Assembly (NCBI GenBank): GCA_947377285.1
Contig: CANCFT010000011.1
Span: forward strand, 1 to 64,000
Direction of reading: 5' to 3'
DNA from: Bacteriovoracaceae bacterium
GTDB lineage: Bacteria > Bdellovibrionota > Bacteriovoracia > Bacteriovoracales > Bacteriovoracaceae
DNA: 64,000 nucleotides
The notes beneath the pieces are model-generated. The model searched no databases and was not told the origin of the DNA. It saw only the letters and a program-made list of their open reading frames with translations. This document shows positions 6,734 through 14,393 of the stretch, piece after piece. Positions within the stretch are counted from its first letter, which is position 1. Each line of letters starts with the position of its first letter. A program made the position numbers and the translations under genes.

Positions 6734-8209
6734 ATTCATAATAAAAAAATTGTTTGGTTTTCAATATATCTTGCCCTTTGCCTTCTGTGTGGATGCTCGC
6801 AAATCCCTCTACATCAAAAAATAATTGAATTAAATCTCGTAAAACTCGAACCTCTCAAGTCACCAGGACTTTCTTCATTTTCCTTGGCTGATCAAACTCT
6901 TTTTTTTGACTCCAAAAAAATAAGAAATAAGAATATTGATTTTGATCTCAATGGAAATTTAATGTTGCCTCCAGGTGACTATACTATTCCCGTAATGACT
7001 TATTGTATGAAGCACAGTGGGGCTAGCCCCGATGCTCATTTATATACATTAAGTAAGCTTGAAGGAAGCAGGTCCCAAATTATTCGAGAATTAAATTTAA
7101 TGGCACCTGGAAAATTCAGTGTCGAAGATATTCAGATTACATCGTGGAGTCTGCAAGCGGGACTTTCTTATGAGGAAATGACGAAAACCAGTCAAAATAT
7201 TGTAGATATCGTTTTGTTAAAATATAAAGAAGACTTGAAAGAATCTTATCTCAAAACTATTGAAAAAAAATGGAATACTCTTTCAAGTTCAACTCAAGGA
7301 ATCATCCCAGATTTCAATAAAGCATCAACTCAGTTTAGCGAAAATCTCGGTGAAGTTGGAATTAAGATTAATGAGTATAGAAAATTTAAAAATCAACTTA
7401 ATGAAATTGGGCACAATTATCAAGAATTAAGTAAAGTGATTCAAACTTCTAGGGGATCACTACAATCTCGAAAAGGTGAAACTCCATGGTCACTAATTTT
7501 GCCCCATATTTATGCTCGATTTGTTACTGACGGACATTTTAACCAGATTGGTTTCTTGCAGATTAAGGTGATTCGAGATTTGCAAGGAAGAAAAGTTAAT
7601 TCAACTTATGACGAGAGAGTTTTGGTAGACATAGGGGCATTGATTGCGAATCCCAATGATAAAGATGTTCAACCTTTAGCTTTTTCAATGTTTTTAAGTT
7701 CCCAGGGAGTTTGGGTAATTCCTTCTTTAATAGAATCTCCTGTTGCCGCAGGATTAGTTTTAGCAACCATTGTCGCCTCTAAAAAAATCAATTGGGATTA
7801 TTTTTTTGATTTGTATGATTACTTGAAAGATTCTAAATCAAAAGAAATTCAAAATGAAATAAGGAATGGACTTCAGGCCTTGCAAGAAGCACATGATGAA
7901 CTTGAAAAAGAACTCAAGGAAATAAAGATAATTTCAGGCAAAACGAAAAATACTACTACGAATGAAAATAATGAGACAAGACAATACGAAAAATCAGGAG
8001 GGGATAAAGAACTTGAAGAAGATTTTGATAAACTTCCCGGAACCCGAATAAAATCTCCAGATGGCACAGAATACAAAATAATCTCAAATGATTCAAAAGC
8101 AATCAAGCGGATTAAAGATGGAGATAAGCCTTCTACCTTGGAAATTCAGCCTTTAAAGGATTCTTCTAAGTTTTTTCACAAACTAAGAATAAAGGTGAGA
8201 TATAGATGA
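6734..8209 (+). CDS. Lipoprotein with a C-terminal domain resembling polymorphic-toxin tips (unit 2)
   Basis: About 491 residues, a full-length paralogue of the unit 1 protein. A TAG at 6719 closes the frame upstream. Between it and the lipobox there is no ATG, GTG or TTG that would give a signal peptide; the first TTG (6884) would remove the whole export signal. AGGAG followed by ATT (6734) is placed exactly as in unit 1 and yields KKIVWFSIYLALCLLCGC (lipobox LCGC). The middle is helical and charged, and a hydrophobic segment recurs. The tail again has SGGDKELEEDFDKLPG and STLEIQP, ending KVRYR. If ATT is not used, this gene has lost its export signal. Confidence 0.6.
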   Translation: MHNKKIVWFSIYLALCLLCGCSQIPLHQKIIELNLVKLEPLKSPGLSSFSLADQTLFFDSKKIRNKNIDFDLNGNLMLPPGDYTIPVMTYCMKHSGASPDAHLYTLSKLEGSRSQIIRELNLMAPGKFSVEDIQITSWSLQAGLSYEEMTKTSQNIVDIVLLKYKEDLKESYLKTIEKKWNTLSSSTQGIIPDFNKASTQFSENLGEVGIKINEYRKFKNQLNEIGHNYQELSKVIQTSRGSLQSRKGETPWSLILPHIYARFVTDGHFNQIGFLQIKVIRDLQGRKVNSTYDERVLVDIGALIANPNDKDVQPLAFSMFLSSQGVWVIPSLIESPVAAGLVLATIVASKKINWDYFFDLYDYLKDSKSKEIQNEIRNGLQALQEAHDELEKELKEIKIISGKTKNTTTNENNETRQYEKSGGDKELEEDFDKLPGTRIKSPDGTEYKIISNDSKAIKRIKDGDKPSTLEIQPLKDSSKFFHKLRIKVRYR

Positions 8210-8700
8210 AAGAAAAATCAGAATTTGTTAAAGGTGTAGTTAGAGAGCGGTGGAAGACTCCCGTAATGCACAACGATCAGTTGTGGCTTCTTTATACATT
8301 GCAGGTAACAACTAAAATACATTTTTTCTTTCAATTGAATGATAAAATTAAAGAGATACATGTCATGACAATCGGTAACGGCACGCCTTACAGAGTTACA
8401 GATGAGTCTTTGGGATATCATTGCATTGGACGGTATTTTAGAACAAAAAAACCTTTTATCTCTAAAATTAAAAAATGTTCAAGTTGGAAACTTTGGAATA
8501 CTTCTTTTATTTTAGATATGGAAACAGGAAATGCATTGTCTGGATATGCTAAAAAGAGAGATAAAAATTACTTTGAATATTTAATTTCTAGCGAAGATGA
8601 GTATATTGAATTTATAACACCTATTCCTCCAGAGTGGGAGCTTCGCAAAAATATTAAGATTGAAAAATTAATCAATGAATATTTAAAGAAATCATTATAA
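8206..8700 (+). CDS. 164-aa partner of the lipoprotein, candidate immunity protein (unit 2)
   Basis: Overlaps the lipoprotein stop codon by 4 nt (ATGA), indicating translational coupling. It is the same length as the unit 1 copy and clearly homologous throughout (PVMHNDQLWL, CSSWKLWNTSF, LDMETGNALSGYAKKR). The C-terminal third differs more between the two copies (EFITPIPPEWELRK versus EFISYDEPIWTKHE). No signal peptide and no recognised family. An immunity role is inferred from position only. Confidence 0.5.
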   Translation: MKEKSEFVKGVVRERWKTPVMHNDQLWLLYTLQVTTKIHFFFQLNDKIKEIHVMTIGNGTPYRVTDESLGYHCIGRYFRTKKPFISKIKKCSSWKLWNTSFILDMETGNALSGYAKKRDKNYFEYLISSEDEYIEFITPIPPEWELRKNIKIEKLINEYLKKSL

Positions 8701-8714
8701 CGGATAGAAAAAAG

Positions 8715-9269
8715 ATGAAAATTGATGAACCATATATTCCTTCTGTTACAAGCAATCAAATTCCAGAAAATATTTTATTCAAATTGGCCTGCGATGAGCA
8801 TGTTGATCAAATTGTTATGCTCATGCATGAACGAAATCCAGATGATTCTATAGAATCATTAAAAGCTAAAACCTTAAAAGAGATTACCTTTAATCGGGAT
8901 GATCCTAGCTATTGGCTCTATCTGGCCTTAATTAACGAAGAAGTTGTTGGACTCTGTCGTTTTTATCATTCTCAAGGACTGCCAATTAGCAAAAAGAAAT
9001 TTAAAGCACCGGAAGGATGGTATGGAATGGGAATTTTGGTTTCTTCAAAATGGCGAAGAAATAGCATTGCTAAATTCTTAACACTGGAACGAGTAAAAAT
9101 TTTAAGAGATTTGAAAGCTGAGTGCTTATATTCAATTGTTGACTCGAATAATAAAACATCAGTTAAAATGCATACTGAATTCGGTTTTAAAATAATAGAT
9201 CAGGCATGTGGGTTTTTACATTTAGACTTTAAAGATGAGATAGCTTTTTTATTTCAGTTGAACATATAG
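8715..9269 (+). CDS. GNAT family N-acetyltransferase (unit 2)
   Basis: 184 residues with a GNAT layout. A central beta-strand region (YWLYLALINEEVVGLCRFY) precedes the GMGILVSSKWRRNSIAKFL motif A region, the site of acetyl-CoA binding; an SVKMHTEFGFKII motif B follows near the end. Substrate unknown. It is the last gene of unit 2, in the position of the broken GNAT gene of unit 1, but shares only fold-level similarity with it, so the trailing gene of each unit seems to have been acquired separately. Confidence 0.7.
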   Translation: MKIDEPYIPSVTSNQIPENILFKLACDEHVDQIVMLMHERNPDDSIESLKAKTLKEITFNRDDPSYWLYLALINEEVVGLCRFYHSQGLPISKKKFKAPEGWYGMGILVSSKWRRNSIAKFLTLERVKILRDLKAECLYSIVDSNNKTSVKMHTEFGFKIIDQACGFLHLDFKDEIAFLFQLNI

Positions 9270-9300
9270 CTTGTTTTTAAATTAAAGCTTTAAGTTTCTA

Positions 9301-9408
9301 TCAAAAATAATTATTAAAGCACTTCTATCTTTCTAGCCATTTTTGAAGATTTTCTACCACTATAGAATTTTAATTTTTACAAAAATGTTAATGATTTCAA
9401 AGACTAAA
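9301..9408. repeat. Right-end flank of unit 2, related to 5553-5647
   Basis: Shares CACTTCTA-CTTTCTAGCCATTT and AATGATTTCAAA with the unit 1 right end, and directly adjoins the 3' end of the intact tRNA-Gly. Confidence 0.6.
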
Positions 9409-9483
9409 TGGAGCGGATTACAAGGGTTGAACTTGCGACCTTCTCGATGGCAACGAGACGCTCTACCACTGAGCTAAATCCGC
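9409..9483 (-). tRNA. tRNA-Gly (anticodon GCC)
   Basis: A complete cloverleaf on the minus strand: acceptor GCGGATT/AATCCGC (seven pairs), D arm GCTC/GAGC, anticodon stem TCTCG/CGAGA with loop TTGCCAT (GCC anticodon), T arm GCAAG/CTTGT with TTCAACC loop, and an encoded TCCA end. It is the only intact copy of the three here and so the likely ancestral target site. The tRNA is read leftward, so its 3' end abuts unit 2. Confidence 0.93.
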
Positions 9484-9564
9484 ATATAAAACATTTTAAA
9501 GAGCTAAAAACTAATTTGTGTAAAAGCGATATTAAAGTCACTCAAAAAAGAAGTCAATCATATT

Positions 9565-9600
9565 CCAAGGTTCTTAGCGGTGCGCCACTAAGAACCTTGG
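9565..9600. terminator. Strong hairpin with 13-bp perfect stem
   Basis: CCAAGGTTCTTAG and CTAAGAACCTTGG form a 13-bp perfect stem around a 10-nt loop that can itself pair GG/CC. It lies just after the stop codon of the leftward gene 9616-10563 and before the tRNA-Gly. No long T run follows on either strand, so it may be a processing or protective hairpin rather than a classic intrinsic terminator. Confidence 0.45.
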
Positions 9601-9615
9601 AGAAATATCGATTTA

Positions 9616-10563
9616 TTATTTTATTTTAGGGTGAGCAAAGTGTAATTGCCTATCACAGCCATAGCTAACTGTACTTTCTTGAACCTGAATATTTCCAATG
9701 CGCTTCCACTCCTTAGCGGCTTGGTCCTTATCAGTATCATTAACTAAAATATTGAACTTAATTCCATTTGGGTGATTTTTTCGGATATTTAATTCATCAC
9801 GGAAGTCGATATCATCATTGCGAGCTGAACTTTTATCAGTTTCAAGCATCATGAATTTTGGAGTTCTGATCTTTTCACCAGCAACTAAACCCATTTCTGA
9901 TATAGGATAGACCGGGCGGAAGTTTGGATCAGTATCAACACCTTTAAAAATATTTGCAATTTGTAGGGCCATTCCAAGTACACTTATTCTAAATCCTGTG
10001 GCCGGATTATTCGTCATTTTAGAATCTAAATAACGATCTCTTTGTGTCCCCATTAAGACATCAACTAAAAAGAAATTCGCAGTTTCAACACTTTCATTTG
10101 GATTTAGAGTCGGAAATATTTTACCCGCAAATCCAAATCCTCTGGGTTCTCCTCTTTCAGTTTCTGTAAGAGCAGTTGATGCTCTTCCAATAAACAATCC
10201 TTGAGTTCCGCGTTTGAAATAACCGCTATAAGGATTTGCCGCTGTTATACTCCAAACTCCAGTGAAACAAGCTCCATTAGAATGGACTAATTTTTCTAAT
10301 CGAGGATAGTAATCAAATTTATCATTAAGTGTGCTTACTGCTCGGTTTAATAATTTATTTACGCCATTGACGATAAATTTAGAACTCGTTACTTCATAAT
10401 GAGGAAGTCGTCCTTGTTCGTATGCTTTCATTTCATTTTGAATTTCTTGAGTTGTCGCTCTTTGATTATTTTCAAAAACTATATTTCTTACTTCATTAAA
10501 ACTTGTTGCAGCAAATAGAGAGCTACTCGTTAAAAGCAATAGTGATAGGGGTAAGTATTTCAT
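9616..10563 (-). CDS. Exported catalase-superfamily-like protein
   Basis: 315 residues with a clear signal peptide (LPLSLLLLTSSSLFAA). The central part (GACFTGVWSI, YSGYFKRGTQGLFIGRAS, RGFGFAGKIFPT) matches the beta-barrel start of catalase-like proteins of the kind seen in secreted heme-associated catalase relatives. It is much shorter than true catalases, and I do not see the proximal tyrosine motif, so peroxide-splitting activity is doubtful. Likely periplasmic or secreted. It stands alone on the minus strand between the tRNA region and the radical SAM gene. Confidence 0.5.
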   Translation of the reverse strand: MKYLPLSLLLLTSSSLFAATSFNEVRNIVFENNQRATTQEIQNEMKAYEQGRLPHYEVTSSKFIVNGVNKLLNRAVSTLNDKFDYYPRLEKLVHSNGACFTGVWSITAANPYSGYFKRGTQGLFIGRASTALTETERGEPRGFGFAGKIFPTLNPNESVETANFFLVDVLMGTQRDRYLDSKMTNNPATGFRISVLGMALQIANIFKGVDTDPNFRPVYPISEMGLVAGEKIRTPKFMMLETDKSSARNDDIDFRDELNIRKNHPNGIKFNILVNDTDKDQAAKEWKRIGNIQVQESTVSYGCDRQLHFAHPKIK

Positions 10564-10671
10564 CGCAATCCTGGTCTTTTTATTAGCGTAAATATTGAAA
10601 GATTTGTACCATATAAAGGTAGTTGATTGGAAGTGGGTCTGTATTTAGTGCTTAGAGAATCTATAGACAAA

Positions 10672-11697
10672 CTATTGGGTGATTTTGGTAAGAATACCTT
10701 GGCGATTTAAAAGCTTGCCACTAAAGCTAAAATTCTCAGGGTTTAGGGCCGGAACTTTGCCTTCTCCTCCTGGAATATCGATAACATATTGGGGTAAGGC
10801 CCATCCGGGTAATAAATCATGGAGTGGTTGAACTATCCGTCTTCCAGCTTCAAGACTCATATGAAAGTGCATGGCCCCTAGGGCTTCATCTGGATGGTGA
10901 AGGTAGTAAGGAGTAACTTTAATCTCTGCAAGTCGCAAAAAGAGCTCTGCTAATGTCTCTGTTGAATCATTCACACCTTTTAACAAAACTGTTTGCGAGT
11001 AGACTTCAATGCCAGCTTCAGTTAATAAATTAATCGCTCCAACTACTTCAGCATCTAATTCATCACCATGATTAATATGAATCATTAACATTGCCCGTTT
11101 AAATAAAACTCGAGCACTCATCATTAGTGCTAAAAATCCTTCATCTATCCTCGAGGGTAAAATAACAGGAGTGCGAGTGTGAAACCGGACGAAATGAATT
11201 GATTCTATTTCTGAAAAATCTTGTAAAAAACCAGCTAGTTTTTCATTACTTAAAATAAGAGGATCACCACCTGTGAAGACAACTTCATTAATTTTAGGAT
11301 TTTCGATTAAATATTTTTTTGCTTCCGTAAAGTTTTGATTGAATAACTCATCTTTAGCGGCCAATTCATTTTTTCTAAAACAGTATCGGCAAATAACCGG
11401 ACAGACGGTAGTCGGAGTAAAGAGCACTCTGTTTTGGTAGCGGTGGATGAGTTGATTTCCTTTTGAGTGAGTCTTATCGCCAATTGGATCTAGTCGACCA
11501 GTGGTGTTTTGTGCCTCATCAACTTGAGGAATAAATTGCTTCCACAGAGGAGAGTTTTCACCGTGAATTTTTATTTTTTCGGCAAAACTTTTAGGAATAA
11601 ATAAGGGATAATGAGTTGTGGGAAACTTAGTTTCAAAAAAAAGTTCTAAATCTTCATGTGTGCGAATGGCCTCTTTAAAATCGGATTGCCAGGTCAT
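10672..11697 (-). CDS. KamA/EpmB-type radical SAM aminomutase
   Basis: 341 residues. The radical SAM cysteines are C99, C103 and C106 (CPVICRYCFRKNE), the GGDPL motif for SAM binding follows, and PGGEGKVP near the C-terminus fits the PLP-lysine motif of lysine 2,3-aminomutases. The length equals that of EpmB, which isomerises lysine for beta-lysylation of elongation factor P, whereas full KamA enzymes are longer. No EpmA or efp gene is nearby, so I leave the substrate open between EF-P modification and lysine metabolism. It overlaps the small membrane protein gene upstream by 4 nt. Confidence 0.8.
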   Translation of the reverse strand: MTWQSDFKEAIRTHEDLELFFETKFPTTHYPLFIPKSFAEKIKIHGENSPLWKQFIPQVDEAQNTTGRLDPIGDKTHSKGNQLIHRYQNRVLFTPTTVCPVICRYCFRKNELAAKDELFNQNFTEAKKYLIENPKINEVVFTGGDPLILSNEKLAGFLQDFSEIESIHFVRFHTRTPVILPSRIDEGFLALMMSARVLFKRAMLMIHINHGDELDAEVVGAINLLTEAGIEVYSQTVLLKGVNDSTETLAELFLRLAEIKVTPYYLHHPDEALGAMHFHMSLEAGRRIVQPLHDLLPGWALPQYVIDIPGGEGKVPALNPENFSFSGKLLNRQGILTKITQ

Positions 11698-11972
11698 GGA
11701 TTTGTCTTTTCATGAGTTGATTTAATTTCTTTTAAGTAATGGTAGCGCGCCCAAAAAGCACAGCCTCTAATCAAGACAGCTCCCATAATAGACATACCAA
11801 TAAAGTGATAGATCACTTCAGTCATGGAAAAAGCTCCAGAATTTGAGAGGACAAAATACATCCATTTCAAAAGTACAAGGTGCAGTATGAGAATGACTAA
11901 TTGTTGGAATCGGTACCAAATATTATTTTTATTTATTTTAAGCAAATTTTTCATATTTTTTTCGTAAGCCAT
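11694..11972 (-). CDS. Small two-helix membrane protein
   Basis: 92 residues with two hydrophobic segments (about 23-43 LVILILHLVLLKWMYFVL, and 53-73 IGMSIMGAVLIRG) and basic ends. It overlaps both neighbours by a few bases to 22 bases, so it lies in one operon with the exonuclease and the radical SAM gene. No family recognised. Confidence 0.6.
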   Translation of the reverse strand: MAYEKNMKNLLKINKNNIWYRFQQLVILILHLVLLKWMYFVLSNSGAFSMTEVIYHFIGMSIMGAVLIRGCAFWARYHYLKEIKSTHEKTNP

Positions 11973-12889
11973 TGCTGAATTGCTTCAGCACTCGGGTGGC
12001 GAAGCGCTGTTATTTTATTGAGCTTGAATGATTTATATATATCACTCCATAAGCAGCGAGCATATAAAATATTTCCATCCGGAGTGTTAAGCAAACTAGT
12101 CAATTTAACGGGGCGAAATTTATTTTTATGATTGCCACCAGAATATTGAATTTCTATAACGGCCGATTCTTTGACTAATTTATTTAACTCTTCTAAGTGT
12201 ACTGGTAAGTTCTCAGTTTTTAATTCGTCAAATTGATCGAGTGAAAACAGCAGACCATAAGATTTTAACAAATCCTTATTAGATAAGCGTTCAAGTCCTT
12301 TAACGAAGACCATCAAAGAGGCATAAGCGTCATCAAGAGCACGGTGGTGATTAACTAAAGGGATATTGAGCTCTTTGACTAACGTTCCGAGTTTATGATT
12401 GGTCATTTCTTTATGAGTGATCCTCGCCATTTTACAAGAGCAATAGATCAAAGATGAAGAAAGTTTTATTTTCTCTCTTTGGAGTCCCATAACAATAAAT
12501 CCCAAATCAAATTTAGCGTTGTGGGCCACAATCGGTAATTCTCCTAAGAATTCCTTAAATTCGGCCAGCACATCAATCAACTTAGGAGAGCTCGCGACCA
12601 TCTCGTCAGTAATATTATGAATGGCAGTGGTGTGTTCTGGGATTGGGATTTCCGGATTAATCAACGTATCATAGACACTCACACCAACAGAAGTGATTTT
12701 AAAGGCAGCTATTTCGATAATGCGATCAACCAATGGCGATAATCCAGTGGTTTCAAGATCGATGGCAATTAAGCCTTCAGGGAAGAATTCCAACAAGAGT
12801 TTGTGCTCAGAGTTAGTTAATTCCATTCCCTTGGGATTATTGGAAAAACGCTCAGAGTCTTGAATATTTTTGTTATCTGTTTTTATCAC
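11951..12889 (-). CDS. DEDDh 3'-5' exonuclease with a WYL-like C-terminal domain
   Basis: Up to 312 residues. Residues about 40-200 form a DnaQ-type exonuclease: D44 and E46 in AIDLETTGL, the HNAKFD motif, and HHRALDD with the DEDDh histidine and final aspartate. The C-terminal 90 residues (AVIEIQYSGG, KFRPVKLTSLLN, YARCLWSDIYKSFKLNKITAL) look like a WYL-type sensing domain, an unusual attachment for this exonuclease. The start is uncertain: GTG at 12889 or the ATG 21 codons later. The gene is divergent from lpdA and in a likely operon with the two genes that follow it. Confidence 0.75.
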   Translation of the reverse strand: MIKTDNKNIQDSERFSNNPKGMELTNSEHKLLLEFFPEGLIAIDLETTGLSPLVDRIIEIAAFKITSVGVSVYDTLINPEIPIPEHTTAIHNITDEMVASSPKLIDVLAEFKEFLGELPIVAHNAKFDLGFIVMGLQREKIKLSSSLIYCSCKMARITHKEMTNHKLGTLVKELNIPLVNHHRALDDAYASLMVFVKGLERLSNKDLLKSYGLLFSLDQFDELKTENLPVHLEELNKLVKESAVIEIQYSGGNHKNKFRPVKLTSLLNTPDGNILYARCLWSDIYKSFKLNKITALRHPSAEAIQQWLTKKI

Positions 12890-12979
12890 TACTTTTTGAC
12901 GGTCCTTTCATTGACAACCGAAGCCATCATCTTTAAAAATGTACGTTACAATAAACTAAAATATTTAAGGATTCAATCA

Positions 12980-14365
12980 ATGAAAACTTTTGATCTAGTG
13001 GTTATAGGTTCTGGCCCCGGTGGATATGTAGCTGCAATTAGAGCAAGTCAGCTTGGAAAAAAAGTGGCCATCGTTGAGATGGATAAAATCGGGGGCGTAT
13101 GCCTTAACCGCGGATGTATTCCAACAAAAGCTGTTTTGAAGTCTGCCCACTCAGTTCATGAACTTATGGATATGAAAGAACTTGGAATCAACGTTGAGCT
13201 TAAAGGTTTAGATGGAGCTCAGGCCGTTAAGCGCGCCAGTGGAATTTCAGACCGCATCTCAAAAGGTGTGGCTTTCTTAATGAAGAAAAATAATATCGAA
13301 GTGATCAGTGGATTTGCCAAAATAAAATCAGCGACGTCGATTGAAGTTAAAGGTTCCAGTGCAGTTGAAGAAATAACTTTTAAAAATTTAATTATAGCTA
13401 CGGGTGCTCACTATAAAACTTTTCCAGGATTAGAACACGATGGAAAAAGATTGATTGGTGCTTGGGAAGCAGTGAAGATGGAAACTCTTCCAAAATCAAT
13501 TGGGATTATTGGAGCAGGAGCTATTGGAGTTGAGTTTGCTTATTTCTGGAATGCTTTTGGAGTAGAAGTTCATATTTTTGAACTCCAAAAACATTTATTA
13601 CCAATTGAAGATGATGACTCTTCTGTAGAAGTCGAAAAAGCCTATAAAAAATATGGCATCAAAATGACTTTGGGAATTGAAGGTGTCCGCGCCGTCAATA
13701 ACGGCAATGATGTTTCTATTTATGCTAAAATTGATGGTAAAGAAATTGAACATAAATTTGAAATGGGATTAATCGCTGTTGGGATGACTGGAAATATAGA
13801 CAATATTGGTCTTGAAAATGTCGGTATTAAAACGGAACGTGGATTTATCTCTGTTTCTCCAATGTACCAAACTAATGTTCCTAATATATATGCTATCGGA
13901 GATGTTTCAGGACCTCCATTACTGGCCCACGCAGCTTCTCATGAAGGTGTAACGGCAGCGGAACACTTATCAGGTCTTCACCCACATGCTATCGACAAAA
14001 TGAATATTCCAGGATGCACTTATTGCCAGCCTCAAGTGGCCAGTGTTGGTTTCACAGAAAGAGAATTAAAGGCTAAAGGAATTGAATATAAAGTCGGGAA
14101 ACTTCCTTTTGTAGCTAATGGAAAAGCAGTTGCTTCCAATGAAAAAGAAGGATTTGTGAAAACTCTTATGGGTAAGCATGGTGAAATGTTAGGTGCTCAT
14201 ATTGTAGGAAATCAAGCAACTGAAATGATCCACGAATATGTTTTATTTAAAACAATGGAAGGAATAGATGAAGAAATTTTTGCGACAATTCATCCCCATC
14301 CAACACTTGGTGAATGGTTAGGTGAAGCAGTTCTTGCTTCAAAAGGCAGAGCACTCAATTATTAA
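12980..14365 (+). CDS. lpdA: Dihydrolipoyl dehydrogenase (E3)
   Basis: 461 residues from ATG 12980, preceded by AAGGA; the frame is open further upstream but the family starts here. It has the FAD-binding GSGPGGYVAA, the redox disulfide C41/C46 (GGVCLNRGCIPTKA), the NAD-binding GIIGAGAIGVE, the AIGDVSG FAD site and the C-terminal HxHPTLGE catalytic histidine. E3 reoxidises the dihydrolipoyl groups of 2-oxoacid dehydrogenase complexes. The E2 gene follows 28 bp downstream, so they form an operon; E1 is not in this window. Confidence 0.95.
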   Translation: MKTFDLVVIGSGPGGYVAAIRASQLGKKVAIVEMDKIGGVCLNRGCIPTKAVLKSAHSVHELMDMKELGINVELKGLDGAQAVKRASGISDRISKGVAFLMKKNNIEVISGFAKIKSATSIEVKGSSAVEEITFKNLIIATGAHYKTFPGLEHDGKRLIGAWEAVKMETLPKSIGIIGAGAIGVEFAYFWNAFGVEVHIFELQKHLLPIEDDDSSVEVEKAYKKYGIKMTLGIEGVRAVNNGNDVSIYAKIDGKEIEHKFEMGLIAVGMTGNIDNIGLENVGIKTERGFISVSPMYQTNVPNIYAIGDVSGPPLLAHAASHEGVTAAEHLSGLHPHAIDKMNIPGCTYCQPQVASVGFTERELKAKGIEYKVGKLPFVANGKAVASNEKEGFVKTLMGKHGEMLGAHIVGNQATEMIHEYVLFKTMEGIDEEIFATIHPHPTLGEWLGEAVLASKGRALNY

Positions 14366-14393
14366 ATTATTTTTTGGACTAAGGAGATTATAA

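Larger units (their letters stand above)
5648..9408. mobile_element. tRNA-Gly-delimited unit 2 (candidate integrated or duplicated cassette)
   Basis: This segment lies between the rearranged and the intact tRNA-Gly. It contains a small protein/HTH pair, the conserved operator-promoter, the second lipoprotein and 164-aa genes, and an intact GNAT gene. It lies on the 3' side of the intact tRNA, the side used by tRNA-targeting integrative elements. The left end (about 5722-5785) and right end (9301-9408) are related to those of unit 1. No recombinase is encoded, so mobility would have to be in trans or past. Confidence 0.55.

Noticed and set aside
1553-9483. CRISPR array or integron interpretation of the tRNA-Gly repeats
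   Set aside because: Only three repeats, spaced by several kilobases and derived from a tRNA; no cas genes, integrase or attC-like structures are present.
9408-9629. 73-residue plus-strand frame beginning MERITRVELATFSMATRR
   Set aside because: It reads antisense through the intact tRNA-Gly and the hairpin; such frames are a common artefact.
12860-12979. N-terminal extension of lpdA
   Set aside because: The 40 extra residues are hydrophobic and unlike the family; the ATG at 12980 has a Shine-Dalgarno and matches the normal start.
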